A stretch of DNA of 64,000 bases, taken from positions 3,295,516 through 3,359,515 of the forward strand of contig JAQFVV010012495.1 in NCBI GenBank assembly GCA_028023455.1, read 5' to 3'. Both the position numbers and the translations under genes were made by a program. Source of the stretch: Epiperipatus broadwayi (taxonomy: Eukaryota > Onychophora > Udeonychophora > Euonychophora > Peripatidae). Positions 21,223 to 31,376 of the stretch are shown here, in pieces (position 1 is the first letter of the stretch; each line of letters starts with the position of its first letter). The notes beneath the pieces are model-generated. The model did no database searches. It was not told the DNA's origin and was given only the letters and a program-made list of their open reading frames with translations.

Positions 21223-22197
21223 GAAGGAACAAGAGGGTTGAAGAGGACCTGGCTCATTTGGAAGATTGGCAGCATCAAGATGAACAATTAAGGGAGATAA
21301 TCAAACAAATAGGAAAGGGAACAAAAGATGAGAGCTCAACAAAGACAGGAAAGGAAACAAGGTACCGGCTTCACAAAAATATTCTACAGTACCGGACACA
21401 TGATGATCCAGAGCAGTGGAAACCAGTTATACCTTCTACATTGTGGAAAGAGGTGACAAGTTATGTCCACCAACTATATGGCCATTATGGTGCTTTAAAA
21501 ACAGAGCATTTGGTTTGAAAATAGTTTTACTGGCCGAACATCCATGCATCAGTTTTGAACATGTTAAGGGATTGTGAAAGTTGTCAGAGAACCAAACCAG
21601 CAAACCAGAATTATGCAGCTCCCATGCTGTCAATAATACCAAATAGACCGCAAGAAATGATAGCATTAGATTTTTACGGCCCTCTGCTGGCATTCAATAA
21701 AAAAAAATCTTTTCATCACGTACAATTTATTCTCAAAATACATGTCAGCATATCCTATTGCACAGGCGAATGTGAAGAATGCCATCAAAATTCTAGAAGG
21801 TAGACATTTTACAGAGACTGGAAAACCCAAGAGCATATTGTATGACCATGGTACTCCCTTCATGTCCAAGGAATGGCGCAAGTGGATCCAACAACAGGGA
21901 ATTAGTCATAATTTTACCTCTATCAGGAACCCGCAATCCAATCCTTGCGAACAAGTAATGAGGGAGTTGGGGCATTTGTTTCATACATATATGGGCATGA
22001 ATCATAAAGGCTGGGTTAAATGGACTCCTCGAGTGGTGGATTTCATAAACTGGAACGTAAATGAATCCAGTGGGTTCACTCCATTTCGCTTCCAATTTGG
22101 ACAGCACATACCATGTCAGATAAAGACTTTTGTGCCAGGGATAGAAGAACCACCTATTGACAAGAAGAGTGACCACATTAGAGCATATCAGATGTAA
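21189..22197 (+). pseudogene. Element 2 integrase, zinc finger and catalytic core, frameshifted
   Basis: Three frames together cover an integrase. First, 21189-21518 carries YVHQLYGHYGALKTEH, the HH half of the zinc site. Next, 21555-21803 carries CESCQRTK (the CC half) and MIALDFYGPL (first catalytic Asp). Then 21742-22197 carries SILYDHGTPFMSKEWRKW (second Asp) and NPQSNPCEQVMREL (Glu). A TGA at about 21516 and a frameshift near 21710-21760 at an A-run break the gene. The Asp-to-Glu spacing is 34 residues by my count, the same as in Element 1. Confidence 0.85.
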
Positions 22198-22227
22198 CAG
22201 CAGGCGAGCCATCAAAGGGGAAAGAAA

Positions 22228-22602
22228 GTGAGACATAGGGCACCCATATTTAAAGTAGGGGATAGAGTCATGGTTAAAACCCCTCATGTCAGTAATTTGG
22301 GTAAGTTCGTGTGCCACAAATTTTGCAACCTATATGAAGGCCCATACACTATCTGCCAGAATCAAGGGGATAATGCTTTTTGGGGGGACACTGGGCACGG
22401 AATCAAGAGGTCATATAATGCTTGGTCATTAAAGCCTGCCTGGCCCTTTGCAAAAAAGGGAAAATCAAAGAACCAGGTAATACATAAGTGTTGTACAAAA
22501 GGAGCCATTCAAAATACGCAAATGTATTTGAAGCTTTTAGAGGAGGGGTATTGTGATGGAATGGGTTTGAACCCAGTCACAAATAAAGTATTTAATTGGT
22601 AG
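22228..22602 (+). pseudogene. Element 2 integrase C-terminal GPY/F module
   Basis: FKVGDRVMVKTPHVSNLGK and NLYEGPYTI match the C-terminal DNA-binding module, equivalent to residues 592-640 in Element 1 (FKVGDFVFVRTPHVSNL, YNGPFMI). The frame reads on through the polypurine tract and about 50 bp into the 3' LTR before stopping at 22602. It is separated from the core by a stop near 22197. Confidence 0.82.
22539..22550 (+). promoter_or_regulatory. Element 2 polypurine tract
   Basis: AGAGGAGGGG sits three bases before the TGTGATGG start of the 3' LTR, the standard plus-strand priming site. Confidence 0.8.
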
Positions 22603-24121
22603 TCATATATATATATATATATGTAAAGATATATCTAATATTTAATTTTGTTATTACGTGATGGTGATTATAAATACATAAACATGGGGGGAAGGGACTC
22701 TGTCATTTTTTTAATGATATATATATGTGTGTGTGATAAATGCGTGTATAAATAAATTAAGCAGTGGAAAGAGAGAAACAATATTTTTTTTTGTTTCCTG
22801 TTGAAAAACTAGAGTTTTCCTGCAGAACGGGATTTTATTGTTCTGTTATTTAAAACAGAAATGACGACACGAGTTATCACACTTCTATGGATCTGGTTAT
22901 TCCACCTTGAAGATCAGAAGTGAGGTAAAAAAAAGCTTCTAGAAACAATGGAGGGGGCTATAAATGGAGCCACCTGCAATGCATAGGATCTTTTTCCGGC
23001 AGAGCTACAATAGTAAACAACTCAACGAGTGAATATTTAAAACTATATAATGGCGGTTTCAATAGACATGTCGGGGTAAGAAAAGCCGCATCGGATTCAG
23101 GCCCCTGATCCCAACTTACTGCAGCTGCCTCCATAAAACCAAGATACCTCGAATAACACATAATTCCAGCATGGAATCAAATAAACCTCATCAGCCAACG
23201 GACATAGAAAAATCTAAGATCGCTACCTTGAATGGCCTAATTACCTGAGGAATAGAACTATAGAACAATAAATAAAATAAAAAAGTTTGCTTCTGCTACT
23301 TCCGGGAAAGCAGGTAAAGAACTTATTATTAATCTGTTAAAAATCTTCTTTATAAAAAAGAAATTTTTGTGTTTTTATAATCAGTGAACTGTTAAAAATC
23401 TTCTTTATAAAAAAGAAATTTTTGTGTTTTTATAATCAGTGAAAGGTGACTTGTGAAATAACTTTATGATAATTCTTTAAAGTGTCGCTCCATTATGGAC
23501 ATACGAAAGCAACGAGGGTTAAAAGTCACATGATACAAACTTTCCTAGTATCGATTTTCGCTACTTAAGATATGTTGTGAGATCTATGAGAGAATGACGT
23601 ATGATTGCGATAAAAAAAAAAGGAAAAATGACAGAGTGCTAAATATTATTATTATTTTTTTTATTCAATAAACATATAAAAAGAAAGTAAAGTACTGACT
23701 CAGTTTGATTGTTTATAAAATCATTTTATTTGGTTTAGGATTGATTAGATATTTTTAGACTTAAAAATAGAAATAAAAGTGAACTCTTTACCCCATTCAT
23801 AGCTACTCACGGCTATGACATCACCCGACTTTGAGACTGAGCTAGCTGGTGGTCAGAACCTCTCTCACATTCTGTAAATAGTATTCTTGTTGGTGATATA
23901 TCTACTTCGTGTAATACTTATATCCGTATAAGTTTGGCGCTTGGTGTTCTTGGACGACCATAAATACCTGTTGGGGATATATCACAGTTGCGAGAATGAC
24001 CACAAGTTTAAATAATAATATTTTTTTTTAGGTCGAATTAATTAATTAAATATTAATACGCCTCATACATATTTGATAGTACATACGTGTCTAGTGAGAG
24101 GTAAATATGGGTTTTGTTATA
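22552..24121 (+). repeat. Element 2 3' LTR with internal duplications
   Basis: 1570 bp, about 120 bp longer than the 5' LTR. The excess comes from a roughly 55-bp tandem duplication near 23335-23440 (CTGTTAAAAATCTTCTTTAT twice) and an AT-rich insertion of about 55 bp at 23640-23693 (TTATTCAATAAACATA). A TATA box lies at 22959-22966 and AATAAA signals at about 23265-23280. Confidence 0.86.
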
Positions 24122-24224
24122 ATATATATATATGTGTGTGTGTATGGTTTTAGTTTTTTAAAATGTTTTTTGTGAAATAATTTTTTTAGTATTTTTTATA
24201 CAAGTTTTGTAAATATATATATAT

Positions 24225-24407
24225 ATTAATTTTGTACAATGTTTTTTAAGATTTTTAGCCTATAGGAATTAGTTTTGTTATCTGATACGTAACTGTAATA
24301 TTTTAGCACTTAATTTCTGTAAGTAGCCATTTTGCTTTCTGATGAAAACCAGTCTGCTGGTTGAAATATTAAAGCTTTTTTATAGAAGTGATTCTGTGTT
24401 TTTATTG
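24225..24407 (+). repeat. Hammerhead-bearing repeat type C, plus-strand copy
   Basis: Mirror partner of 7200-7378, separated from Element 2 by a (TA)n(TG)n and T-rich stretch. It carries the ribozyme at 24334-24375. Confidence 0.75.
24334..24375 (+). ncRNA. Hammerhead ribozyme, type C
   Basis: Stem I GCTTT (24334-24338), core CTGATGA (24339-24345), stem II AACCAG/CTGGTT, GAAA, short ATAT stem III, cleavage T, stem I' AAAGC (24371-24375). Identical in its core to the minus-strand copy at 7235-7276, which suggests conservation or a recent common source. The A-U pair closing stem II departs from the usual G-C. Confidence 0.55.
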
Positions 24408-24731
24408 TTTTTATTTTTACTCTAGTTAGTTTTTACTCTAGTTAGTTTGTAATTATCTGGCTTGCTATGCTGAGTTTGAAGACATTAACGTGACTAAAAG
24501 ATTCACGCTTGCAAGCTGAATAGAAACTGTTTCATAAATGCTCAGAGTTTGTGTTTAGATCTAGTTTCTTATTCCTGTCTTTCACTGACAATAGCAAATA
24601 GCTTGAAATCATGATCTGAAAGTGGAATTAAGGTTAGAGATAGTGATTACTCGCTCTGATGTTTATGTAAACTGAAAACTACGCTTGACGGTGTTTTAGG
24701 TAGAACACCATCTGTTATCATATATATATAT
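24408..24731. other. Unassigned; short direct repeat
   Basis: Contains an immediate repeat TTTTTACTCTAGTTAG at about 24413-24445 and then unique-looking sequence with moderate GC. It may be more of the type C repeat, but the left-hand copy at 7200 does not extend this far, so I cannot assign it. Confidence 0.35.
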
Positions 24732-24734
24732 ATA

Positions 24735-24815
24735 TTATGTTGAACCAGAACTCATTAGCTGTTCCAGATCATTATCTTTCACACATTTATACAACAGGGC
24801 TCAGTTTATATTAGA
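24735..24815 (-). repeat. Hammerhead repeat family R, minus fragment
   Basis: Minus-strand fragment covering the ribozyme region (GGAACAGCTAATGAGTTCTGG, core mutated from CTGATGA to GCTAATGA) and the CTCAGTTTATATTAGA-type flank. It joins a plus-strand array at about 24822, another inverted junction. Confidence 0.6.
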
Positions 24816-24821
24816 GAATAT

Positions 24822-25345
24822 TGATCTTTTTCACATGTATGTAGTCATGTTTATCAGTTGCATAAGATGGAGTGGATATTACATATTCAGCCTGTATTTG
24901 GTTCATCACTCTTCTGTATATTTAAATGGATGAATTAAGATCCTATATGTGAGGGGTCAGTGTGACTTAAAGTCAACATGGATATGACAATAATATTGGT
25001 ATCAGCAAGGGCTTTGTGTTTTCCATCCTTGGATTTTCTATGATATGGATGGCTGAAGAGTTGGAGGATGGAGAAGATTGAAGCTTGTCTATTAAAAGTT
25101 TGAAGATTTGTTAGTGCTTAATTTAAGCACTAATTTATATATGTGTGGAGATGGTGATTTGGACCAACTGATGAGTGATGGTGCAACACAAAATATGTAT
25201 ATTGAAGATCATTTATCTTTTTCACATGTATCTAGTCAAGTATATCAGTTGTATAAGATGTGGATAACTATGGGGAGCTTGAAAGTCTGAGTTCAAGTCC
25301 TTCTAATTAAATTAAGTTTAATATAGATAATTGATATGTATTTAA
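24822..25345 (+). repeat. Hammerhead repeat family R, head-to-tail array
   Basis: About one and a quarter units in tandem on the plus strand. CTTTTTCACATGTATGTAG at about 24830 is repeated as CTTTTTCACATGTATCTAG at about 25218, with the ribozyme (25148-25214) between them. The first unit lacks the GAGCTTGAAAGTCTGAG segment that the second has, so the full unit would be about 470 bp. Confidence 0.75.
25148..25214 (+). ncRNA. Hammerhead ribozyme, family R, decayed
   Basis: CTGATGA is intact with stem I strands GGACCAA/TTGAAGATC still partly paired. Stem II GTGATGGTGCAACAC has lost inner pairs, and GAAA is AAAA. Predicted inactive. Confidence 0.6.
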
Positions 25346-26830
25346 ATATTAAACATGTAAATATATTATTTTTTATTTTTATAAAAATTGAATATTACAA
25401 GAGACCTTTTCTCTTTCGCATTGACCTCCATTAATGTTAGTTTTAAATTGAAGATTTTATCAGTTTACAGTCCATTAGTATGTCTATGCTAAATTATTTA
25501 TTAATGAAAAAGTTCTTAAGACACTAGAATCTGCTTTGTTACTACAGTCATTATATTTATTTTAATAGAATTCTTTAAAAAATGTTTGTAAAATATTATT
25601 TAAGAAGTTTTCCTTTCAATTTCTTTACTATTGGGCTTACTAGATTATTTGTCATTTAAAAGACTGAAAATCTTTTAAATAAATAATTTATATTGCAGAT
25701 ACTTTGACATCTATTGATTTCCTTTAGATAACATTTTTATCTGATAGCATCAACATTATTTAACTTACAACGTCTAAGGTGGGTTTAGGAAATGGGTTAG
25801 ATTTTGCTCCTCCATGTTTATTTGTTTTCCAAAATAACTATACTGGAAGATAACACCCATGAGAGAAGAAGGCACTTTTAAAAAAATAAAAATATCTTTT
25901 ATAACATTCTATTTTGTGTCATTACTTATGCCATGAGATGAAGAAGTAACCATAGTAACCATTGAATGTCCCAAAGTCAATATTTGCTTTTCAAAAATAT
26001 TTCATCTGTTTTAGCACACTCCAGAAATTGTTAGTAAAAAAAAAAAATTCATAACATTGTTTTAAAATTCTAAAATAAATAAATAAAATATTTTAATTTT
26101 TAAAATATATATATTTTTTACTGAAACAATTTTTAATTTCATTGCACATCTTCCAGTCCTTCATTTTTTAAAAGTAACATTTCTTGTCATATTGGCAGGC
26201 ATATCCTACCAAAACGTTACACACAGATGATCTCAGATATATTTTTTAATTTCTGTTATCCATGAAAAGATTAATAGCACACAATTAAATATGTAATAAA
26301 AACAATGAAATAATCCAGGAATAGATTAATAAACAATCACGCACATCAAATACAATGAAAGGCTCTAACCACTGACTCAACACAATTCATATTTTAGTGC
26401 ATGACTTTTTGAAAAAATTAATCACAAATTTATAAAATTCTATTTTGGAGACCAAATTTTAGTAGCATTTTAATTGTGCTTTTAAAAAAAGATTATAAAT
26501 GATTATTTTCTAAAATTAAAAATACAATCTTTTCTAAAATTAAAAATGCAAGGTCATTTCTAAAGTACATTTCACTCAAACTATTTAAATGATTTAATTT
26601 AATACACTGTACAGGCTTACACACACCTGCACATATGGTTTAAATAAAAACACTATTTTGAAAAGTAAATAAAATGCAAAACATGACTTTAGCATTTATA
26701 AACAAATTTCACCTTTTTCTAGAATTACACAGTCAACCCATTATCACTCCTGTCCAATTAAAATTAATCTATTAATATTATTCTCCAGCTAACAATAACA
26801 TGATCACCGTTTCTTATGCTTACGTAAGCT
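25346..26830. other. AT-rich DNA, nothing recognised
   Basis: No coding domain, RNA gene or clear repeat was seen. A-runs of up to about 13 occur near 26037. Confidence 0.5.
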
Positions 26831-27005
26831 ATTAAAAACAATAGCAACTCTCTCCATATGGTAGTGCCATCTAGTGTAAGTCATAGTTATAAACTAATCT
26901 GGGGATATTGGATGAGTAAGCACTAGATAGGAATTTTCTAGCATCCATTATTTATTATAACTTGTACTGTGTGGCTCTATTGTAGGAAGTTGCTACTGTT
27001 TTAAT
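26831..27005. mobile_element. Small TIR element (MITE-like)
   Basis: Ends ATTAAAAACAATAGCAACT (26831-26849) and AGTTGCTACTGTTTTAAT (26988-27005) are inverted repeats of about 18 bp, giving a 175-bp unit with no coding capacity. Its right half (ACTAATCTGGGGATATTGG, CTAGATAGGAATTTT, GCATCCATT) is shared with the foldback at 46088-46362, so both belong to one family. Confidence 0.7.
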
Positions 27006-27374
27006 AATTTGATATTCTTTTACTAATAAATAAAGGATGGCTAACTAGGAATCTATGAGTTGACTATTCAAAAAAATAATCTTTTGTTTAGTTAGGACCT
27101 GAAAATATTTTTAAAATTTGACCAATCCAGACCTAAATTTCAGTTTTTGACTAGGAAGTGAACTTACCCCTACATCTTGTATTCTGGGTTACTATGCTGC
27201 TTTTGAGAATAATATGATAACACCATAAAATTGTTTTGTAATCATAGACCAAAGAGAAGCGTCTAAAAATAAAATCTGTGTGTGCATATATAAGTATGAA
27301 TAGCATATCTTGAACGCCTTTCAGTTGAAAGCATTATATACAATTTCAAGCTTCTTTTTTTTTCATATGTCAAT
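27006..27374. other. AT-rich DNA, nothing recognised
   Basis: Lies between the MITE and the tRNA-like sequence; no feature seen. Confidence 0.4.
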
Positions 27375-27445
27375 GCGTTAACCTGGAAACGAACTCGGGC
27401 CAGCTGCTTGGAAGGCCGCTATGCTAACCACTAGGCCACCAATGC
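27375..27445 (-). pseudogene. tRNA-Gly(UCC)-like pseudogene
   Basis: Read on the minus strand this is a 71-nt tRNA-sized sequence: GCATTGG acceptor, D-arm TGGCCTAGTGGTTAGCA, anticodon loop CTTCCAA with anticodon UCC, T-loop GAGTTCGTTTCC and 3' end TTAACGC. Layout and length fit tRNA-Gly. The acceptor stem has one mismatch and two G-U pairs, the anticodon stem has one mismatch, and the T-stem has two. It is therefore more likely a pseudogene or SINE ancestor than a working tRNA. No A-tail or target duplication was found. A poly-T run lies beyond its 3' end on the minus strand only as A-rich DNA. Confidence 0.65.
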
Positions 27446-27964
27446 TTGACAACAAATTCAAACTTTTATAGACTTTTTGATTGATGAACACATCTTTAGA
27501 ACTAACTACACTCACAAAAAAGAGAAATGCTATACAATAATTAAAAATTCAATTTTTAAAAAATTAATTCACTCTATAAAAAAAATATTCCATAAGTTTG
27601 CTTTTTTTTTTTTTTTCAAAATATCTAGGTTTTATTTGTTATTGTCTGGCATTTTGTCTAGTTAAGCATTTGTTTTTAGACTTCCACTGTTTGATGATTT
27701 ATCTCAATTAAGAATTGCAATATAACAACCTCTAATAATATACTTTGAATATTAATTTGATATATTTTAAATTTTATACTCGTTTTATCTTTTTATATTT
27801 TAATGATGGGAAAAAAATATTAAAGTAAATGCTATATTTTTGCATAACATATATGATTTATTTAAATTTAAATACTGTACACTTCTAAAAAAAATAATAA
27901 ACTCAATTTAGTAAATAATTTAATGCCACCCTCAATTATCCACGCTATCTCATACTGCTGACAC
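27446..27964. other. AT-rich DNA, nothing recognised
   Basis: Contains a 14-T run near 27603 and otherwise unremarkable sequence. Confidence 0.4.
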
Positions 27965-28175
27965 ACTTGAATCACACACATGTGGGTAGTTGAGAGTCGT
28001 GTGAAAGTCTGAGTTCAAACCTCCTATATATTACATATTGGAGCGCAGGTATGCAAAAACCTGTACTAGTAGAAAAAAATCATATATTTAAATAATTTAA
28101 TATATAATATTTAAATATATGTATATTTTCTTCACCAAACTTAATGTAATTATAAGGGACTTGATCTCAGACTTT
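27965..28175. repeat. Hammerhead repeat family R, scrambled fragments
   Basis: A plus-strand fragment (TGAAAGTCTGAGTTCAAAC, about 28000-28022) and a minus-strand fragment (AAACTTAATGTAATTATAAG, about 28138-28157, then GATCTCAGAC) of the family lie close together. The ribozyme is absent. Confidence 0.55.
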
Positions 28176-29280
28176 ATATATATTCATACGTACATTTTAA
28201 AATAAAATTAAAGAAAAAACACTTTTAAGTTAAAACATGTACCTTATAATATCTGGTAAAATGAAATACGCACAGAAAAGGTAGTTTGTTTAAATATTTA
28301 GCTTTATTACTGCCTGGCATATTTTCAATATATTTTTACTACATCATATTTATGGCACATAGTGGTGTGATTAATGGTTATTTATATCAATGTTTAATTA
28401 ACTGCTCACTTATCCAATTTTAATTTAAAATTTTAATTTGAATATTTAAATAACCCATTTCTTTGAAATGAATATACTTGTTGTTTTTTTTATTATTAAT
28501 AAAAAAAAAAAGGTCACCAGCTAGCTATTGCACACGTTTTTTTAATCTTTCGCTTTCTATTCTGTCTCTCTGTGTGTACTACTACCTCTGCTTTTGTTAT
28601 TTTCATTTTACCAAATATTACGTTGGCTCAGAAAAGAAAATTAGTAACAATTAAATTATATGTGCATTAATAAATATAACTGGTATGAATGGCATGTTTT
28701 TATTTTTGAATCAGTTTATTTTTATTTAACAACTCATAAAAAAATCATTTGCATGAAGTTTGCAATATTTTGGTGAAGAAAAAATATTAGACCGGGAACA
28801 AGTACTCTAATTGGTAAGTTTTTATTTAGTTTGTAATTATATAAGAGTAAACATATTTAATGTATATATACAATGTATTAAAATTAATTATTATTTATAT
28901 TGGCATGCTTAAATCGGAACAATGATACAGAAGTGAATTCTAGAGTTCGGAGGTCCATGGATTGCCATTCAGTCTGTTATTTCGATGCATGACCGTCTTA
29001 TTAACTCCAGAACAAAACAAAAAAAAACATTCAATTATTTATTTTTCACATTCAACATTTGTTTAAGAATTTAGTAACACTTGGATGCTTTTAATTAAAG
29101 GCAGAAAATTTGTAATGGGAAGTGGAGAAATTAAAAGAATAATATTGTATGAGTGTTAATCCAGAAAAAAAAAAAAACAGAAATCCAAGAAAGTTTATAT
29201 CACACTTTTATTTTCAAACATGAAGCATATTTTACAGTCCAAGCATACGTATATATTGTTATGACTAAATTGCTAATCTG
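28176..29280. other. AT-rich DNA, nothing recognised
   Basis: No coding, RNA or repeat feature is supported. Homopolymer A runs occur at 28500 and 29167. Confidence 0.45.
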
Positions 29281-29800
29281 TTAATGTAATTATAAGGGAC
29301 TTGAACTCAAACTTTCAAGCTCACTACATATATCCAATCTATCTTATACACCTGATACATGTGAAAAAGATAAATGATCTCCATTATACGTATTTCGTGA
29401 TGAACGAGCACTCATCAGTTGGTCCAGATCACTATCTCCCACACACATATACAATCAATGCTCAGTTTTATACTAAGATAGCATACCTTTAAACTTTAAT
29501 GGACAAGCTTCAATCTTCTTCACTCTCCAACTCTTCAGCCATCCATTTAATTGAAAATCCTAGGATAGAATGCGCAAAGTCCTTACTGATGCTAATATTA
29601 TTGTCATACCCATGTTGACCCTAAGTCAGTGTGACCCTTCACACATAGAACGTTAATATATCCATTTAATTATACAGAAGAGGGATTGGCAGAATACAAG
29701 CAGAATATGTAATATTTAAATATATGTATATTGTCTGTACTAAACTTAATGTAATTGTAAGTTTAGTGTAGACAATATACATATATTTAAATATTATCTG
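29281..29800 (-). repeat. Hammerhead repeat family R, full circularly permuted unit with snapback end
   Basis: The copy enters at TTAATGTAATTATAAG (29281). It passes the hammerhead (29374-29436), the CTCAGTTTTATACTAAGATAG flank, TTCACTCTCCAACTCTTCAG, ATTATTGTCATACCCATG and GAAGAGGGATTGGCAG. It then returns to the starting motif TTAATGTAATTGTAAG at about 29747. That makes one complete unit of about 467 bp opened at a point away from the ribozyme. At the far end the last 40-odd bp (29716-29744) are repeated in inverted form (29760-29800), making a long hairpin. Confidence 0.78.
29374..29436 (-). ncRNA. Hammerhead ribozyme, family R, core intact
   Basis: On the minus strand: stem I outer strand GTGAT, inner GGACCAA, core CTGATGA, stem II closed by GTG/CAC, GAAA, then stem III from the self-complementary ATACGTAT, A at the cleavage position, and stem I' ATGGAGATCAT. 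Outer stem I pairs (GTGAT with ATCAT) and most inner pairs hold; there is one A-A mismatch next to the cleavage site. All invariant core bases are present. The loopless stem III means a monomer would be weak and a dimer would be the likely active form, as described for short-stem-III type I hammerheads of animal retroelements. Confidence 0.65.
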
Positions 29801-30677
29801 TTAAGGAATTAGAATCGTGTCAATATTTTTTATGAAAGTATTTATATCGATTTATGTACATTTTAATTATATGTCTAACTGTGAAATTGCATTTTATTTC
29901 ATTTAATAAAACGCTGCTATATTCATTTGATGTTTAAAAATAGTTTTTGATTTTACTATTTGTTATCAATCAATTTAAATTCTTAGCATAAAATATAATT
30001 TAAAAATAAAACCGTAATAGAAGAGATATAAAATTGAAATTAATATTTTTTAGCGCCGCCCTTTCATTCTCAAAAGGTTGTTTGTTTGTTTTTAATTTCA
30101 ACAACAATTTTTTTTTTCCAACGATAATTTGTGTCAAAAACGTGATTAAAAAATACATATTTTTTATTTAAACATTTGGCGTAGATATAACTACTTTATT
30201 ACATGTTTTATATATAAATATAATAGCATTAAAAATGGGTATCATTTCTTCACTTAAATGAGTTGAAAATTAAAGATGATTTTTATCACTTCAAAATAAA
30301 CGCTCCTTTGATACGCCCCTACAAATACATCGTCATTTTGCTATCAATAAAAAGGATTTTTAAAAAATCATCTAAATATATACGTAGGCCTGCCGGATGA
30401 CTAAGAAGTGCCTTTGCGCAAGGTAAATTTTAGCCCCACTCCATTTTATGAAATAAAATTTGTAAATTAAAAGACATCCAGCGCTTTCGCAAGAAAAACT
30501 AGAAGATGTAGCTTTAGTTATTTAAACCTTACGTGGTTTATTCATTTATTTCTATAAAATAAACATGGAAAATAAAACATACTAATTATACTTGCCATGT
30601 CATCTTGATTAAAAGTCTTTCCATTAAAATCTTTTTAAATAAATCAGTTTACATGTAAAATTAAAATAATAGCAATG
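29801..30677. other. AT-rich DNA, nothing recognised
   Basis: No feature supported. The left target-site duplication of the SINE begins at 30678. Confidence 0.4.
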
Positions 30678-30809
30678 AAAACAGTGCACTGGTCTTGCAT
30701 TGGTGGTCGAGAGGTCAGCGCGACTGCCTTGCCCTTGCAGGCAGTTGCCCGGGTTGCGGGTTCGCGTCCCGGCCGATGCTATGACACTTTAAAAAAAAAC
30801 AGTGCACTG
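30678..30809 (+). mobile_element. tRNA-derived SINE, full copy with target-site duplication
   Basis: An 84-nt tRNA-like body (30697-30780) is followed by TATGACACTTT and an A-tail. It has GCATTGG/CCGATGC acceptor arms, a box A-like TGGTCGAGAGG and a box B-like GGTTCGCGTCC. The flanks carry the same 14 bp, AAAACAGTGCACTG, at 30678-30691 and 30796-30809. That is strong evidence for insertion by a LINE-type machinery. The anticodon region forms a hairpin with a nine-base loop, so this is not a functional tRNA. Its length resembles class II (Leu/Ser) tRNAs. It shares all but one base with 52376-52460. Confidence 0.85.
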
Positions 30810-31230
30810 CGCCCCTCCTCTTCGCGGGCCGGCTCTGATATTATATAAATAATTATATAATATGTAAGTTACTTACCTGGTTATTAAAAATTTTATGGAC
30901 ATTCAAAATATGAATTTTTGGAAACTCCATCCTTCATAGCAAAGATAACTTGGCATCTAGTTTCTCTCTCTTATTTTTTCTTAATCAATATTTAGATCAA
31001 CTTATTAATTTTATTACAGTAAAAATACTTTCATTAGTTTTCATTCAATAATAAAAATTTCCCATGAAATCTGTTAAGAATTAAATAATTTAGCATGCAA
31101 TAATAGCTTTTTAAAAATTATGTTTTTTACTCATTCTGTTTGTTTTTTTTTTTCCAGATTTGAACCACAGTGTGAATTATGGATCAATTGTGGGTTTTTA
31201 GCTTAAGAATGCATTCAAGAAAAAGCTTTT
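30810..31230. other. AT-rich DNA, nothing recognised
   Basis: A GC-rich patch at 30810-30836 (GCCCCTCCTCTTCGCGGG) follows the SINE; the rest is unremarkable. Confidence 0.4.
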
Positions 31231-31376
31231 TAGTAAAATGTGTAAAAAGCTAATATCGTTATTAAAAATAGGAAAAGCTTTAAAGCGTTGGTGGTCGAGT
31301 TACCCCGCGTTTGCGGATTCGCTTCCCGGCCGATGCTTTGACACATAGAAAAAAAAATAGTAAAATGTGTAAAAAG
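31231..31376 (+). mobile_element. tRNA-derived SINE, internally deleted copy
   Basis: The body (31285-31348) keeps the head GCGTTGGTGGTCGAG and the tail GGATTCGCTTCCCGGCCGATGC plus TTGACACATAG and an A-tail, but lacks the anticodon arm. TAGTAAAATGTGTAAAAAG occurs at 31231-31249 and 31358-31376, a likely 19-bp target duplication. About 35 bp of unrelated sequence lies between the left duplication and the tRNA-like head, perhaps a 5' transduced or template-switched piece. Confidence 0.7.

Larger units (their letters stand above)
16464..24121 (+). mobile_element. Element 2: decayed full-length Ty3/gypsy retrotransposon
   Basis: Direct LTRs (16464-17914 and 22552-24121) flank gag, protease, reverse transcriptase, RNase H and integrase remains in canonical Ty3/gypsy order on the plus strand. 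LTRs begin TGTGA and end near GTTATA/TTTATA; both flanks are (TA)n. A primer site and a polypurine tract are visible. Stops, frameshifts and a duplicated protease segment make it non-functional. It is the only element here with a complete set of pol domains. Confidence 0.9.

Noticed and set aside
21793-22317. 174-codon minus-strand frame
   Set aside because: Antisense shadow of the Element 2 integrase; the plus strand has the recognisable catalytic motifs.
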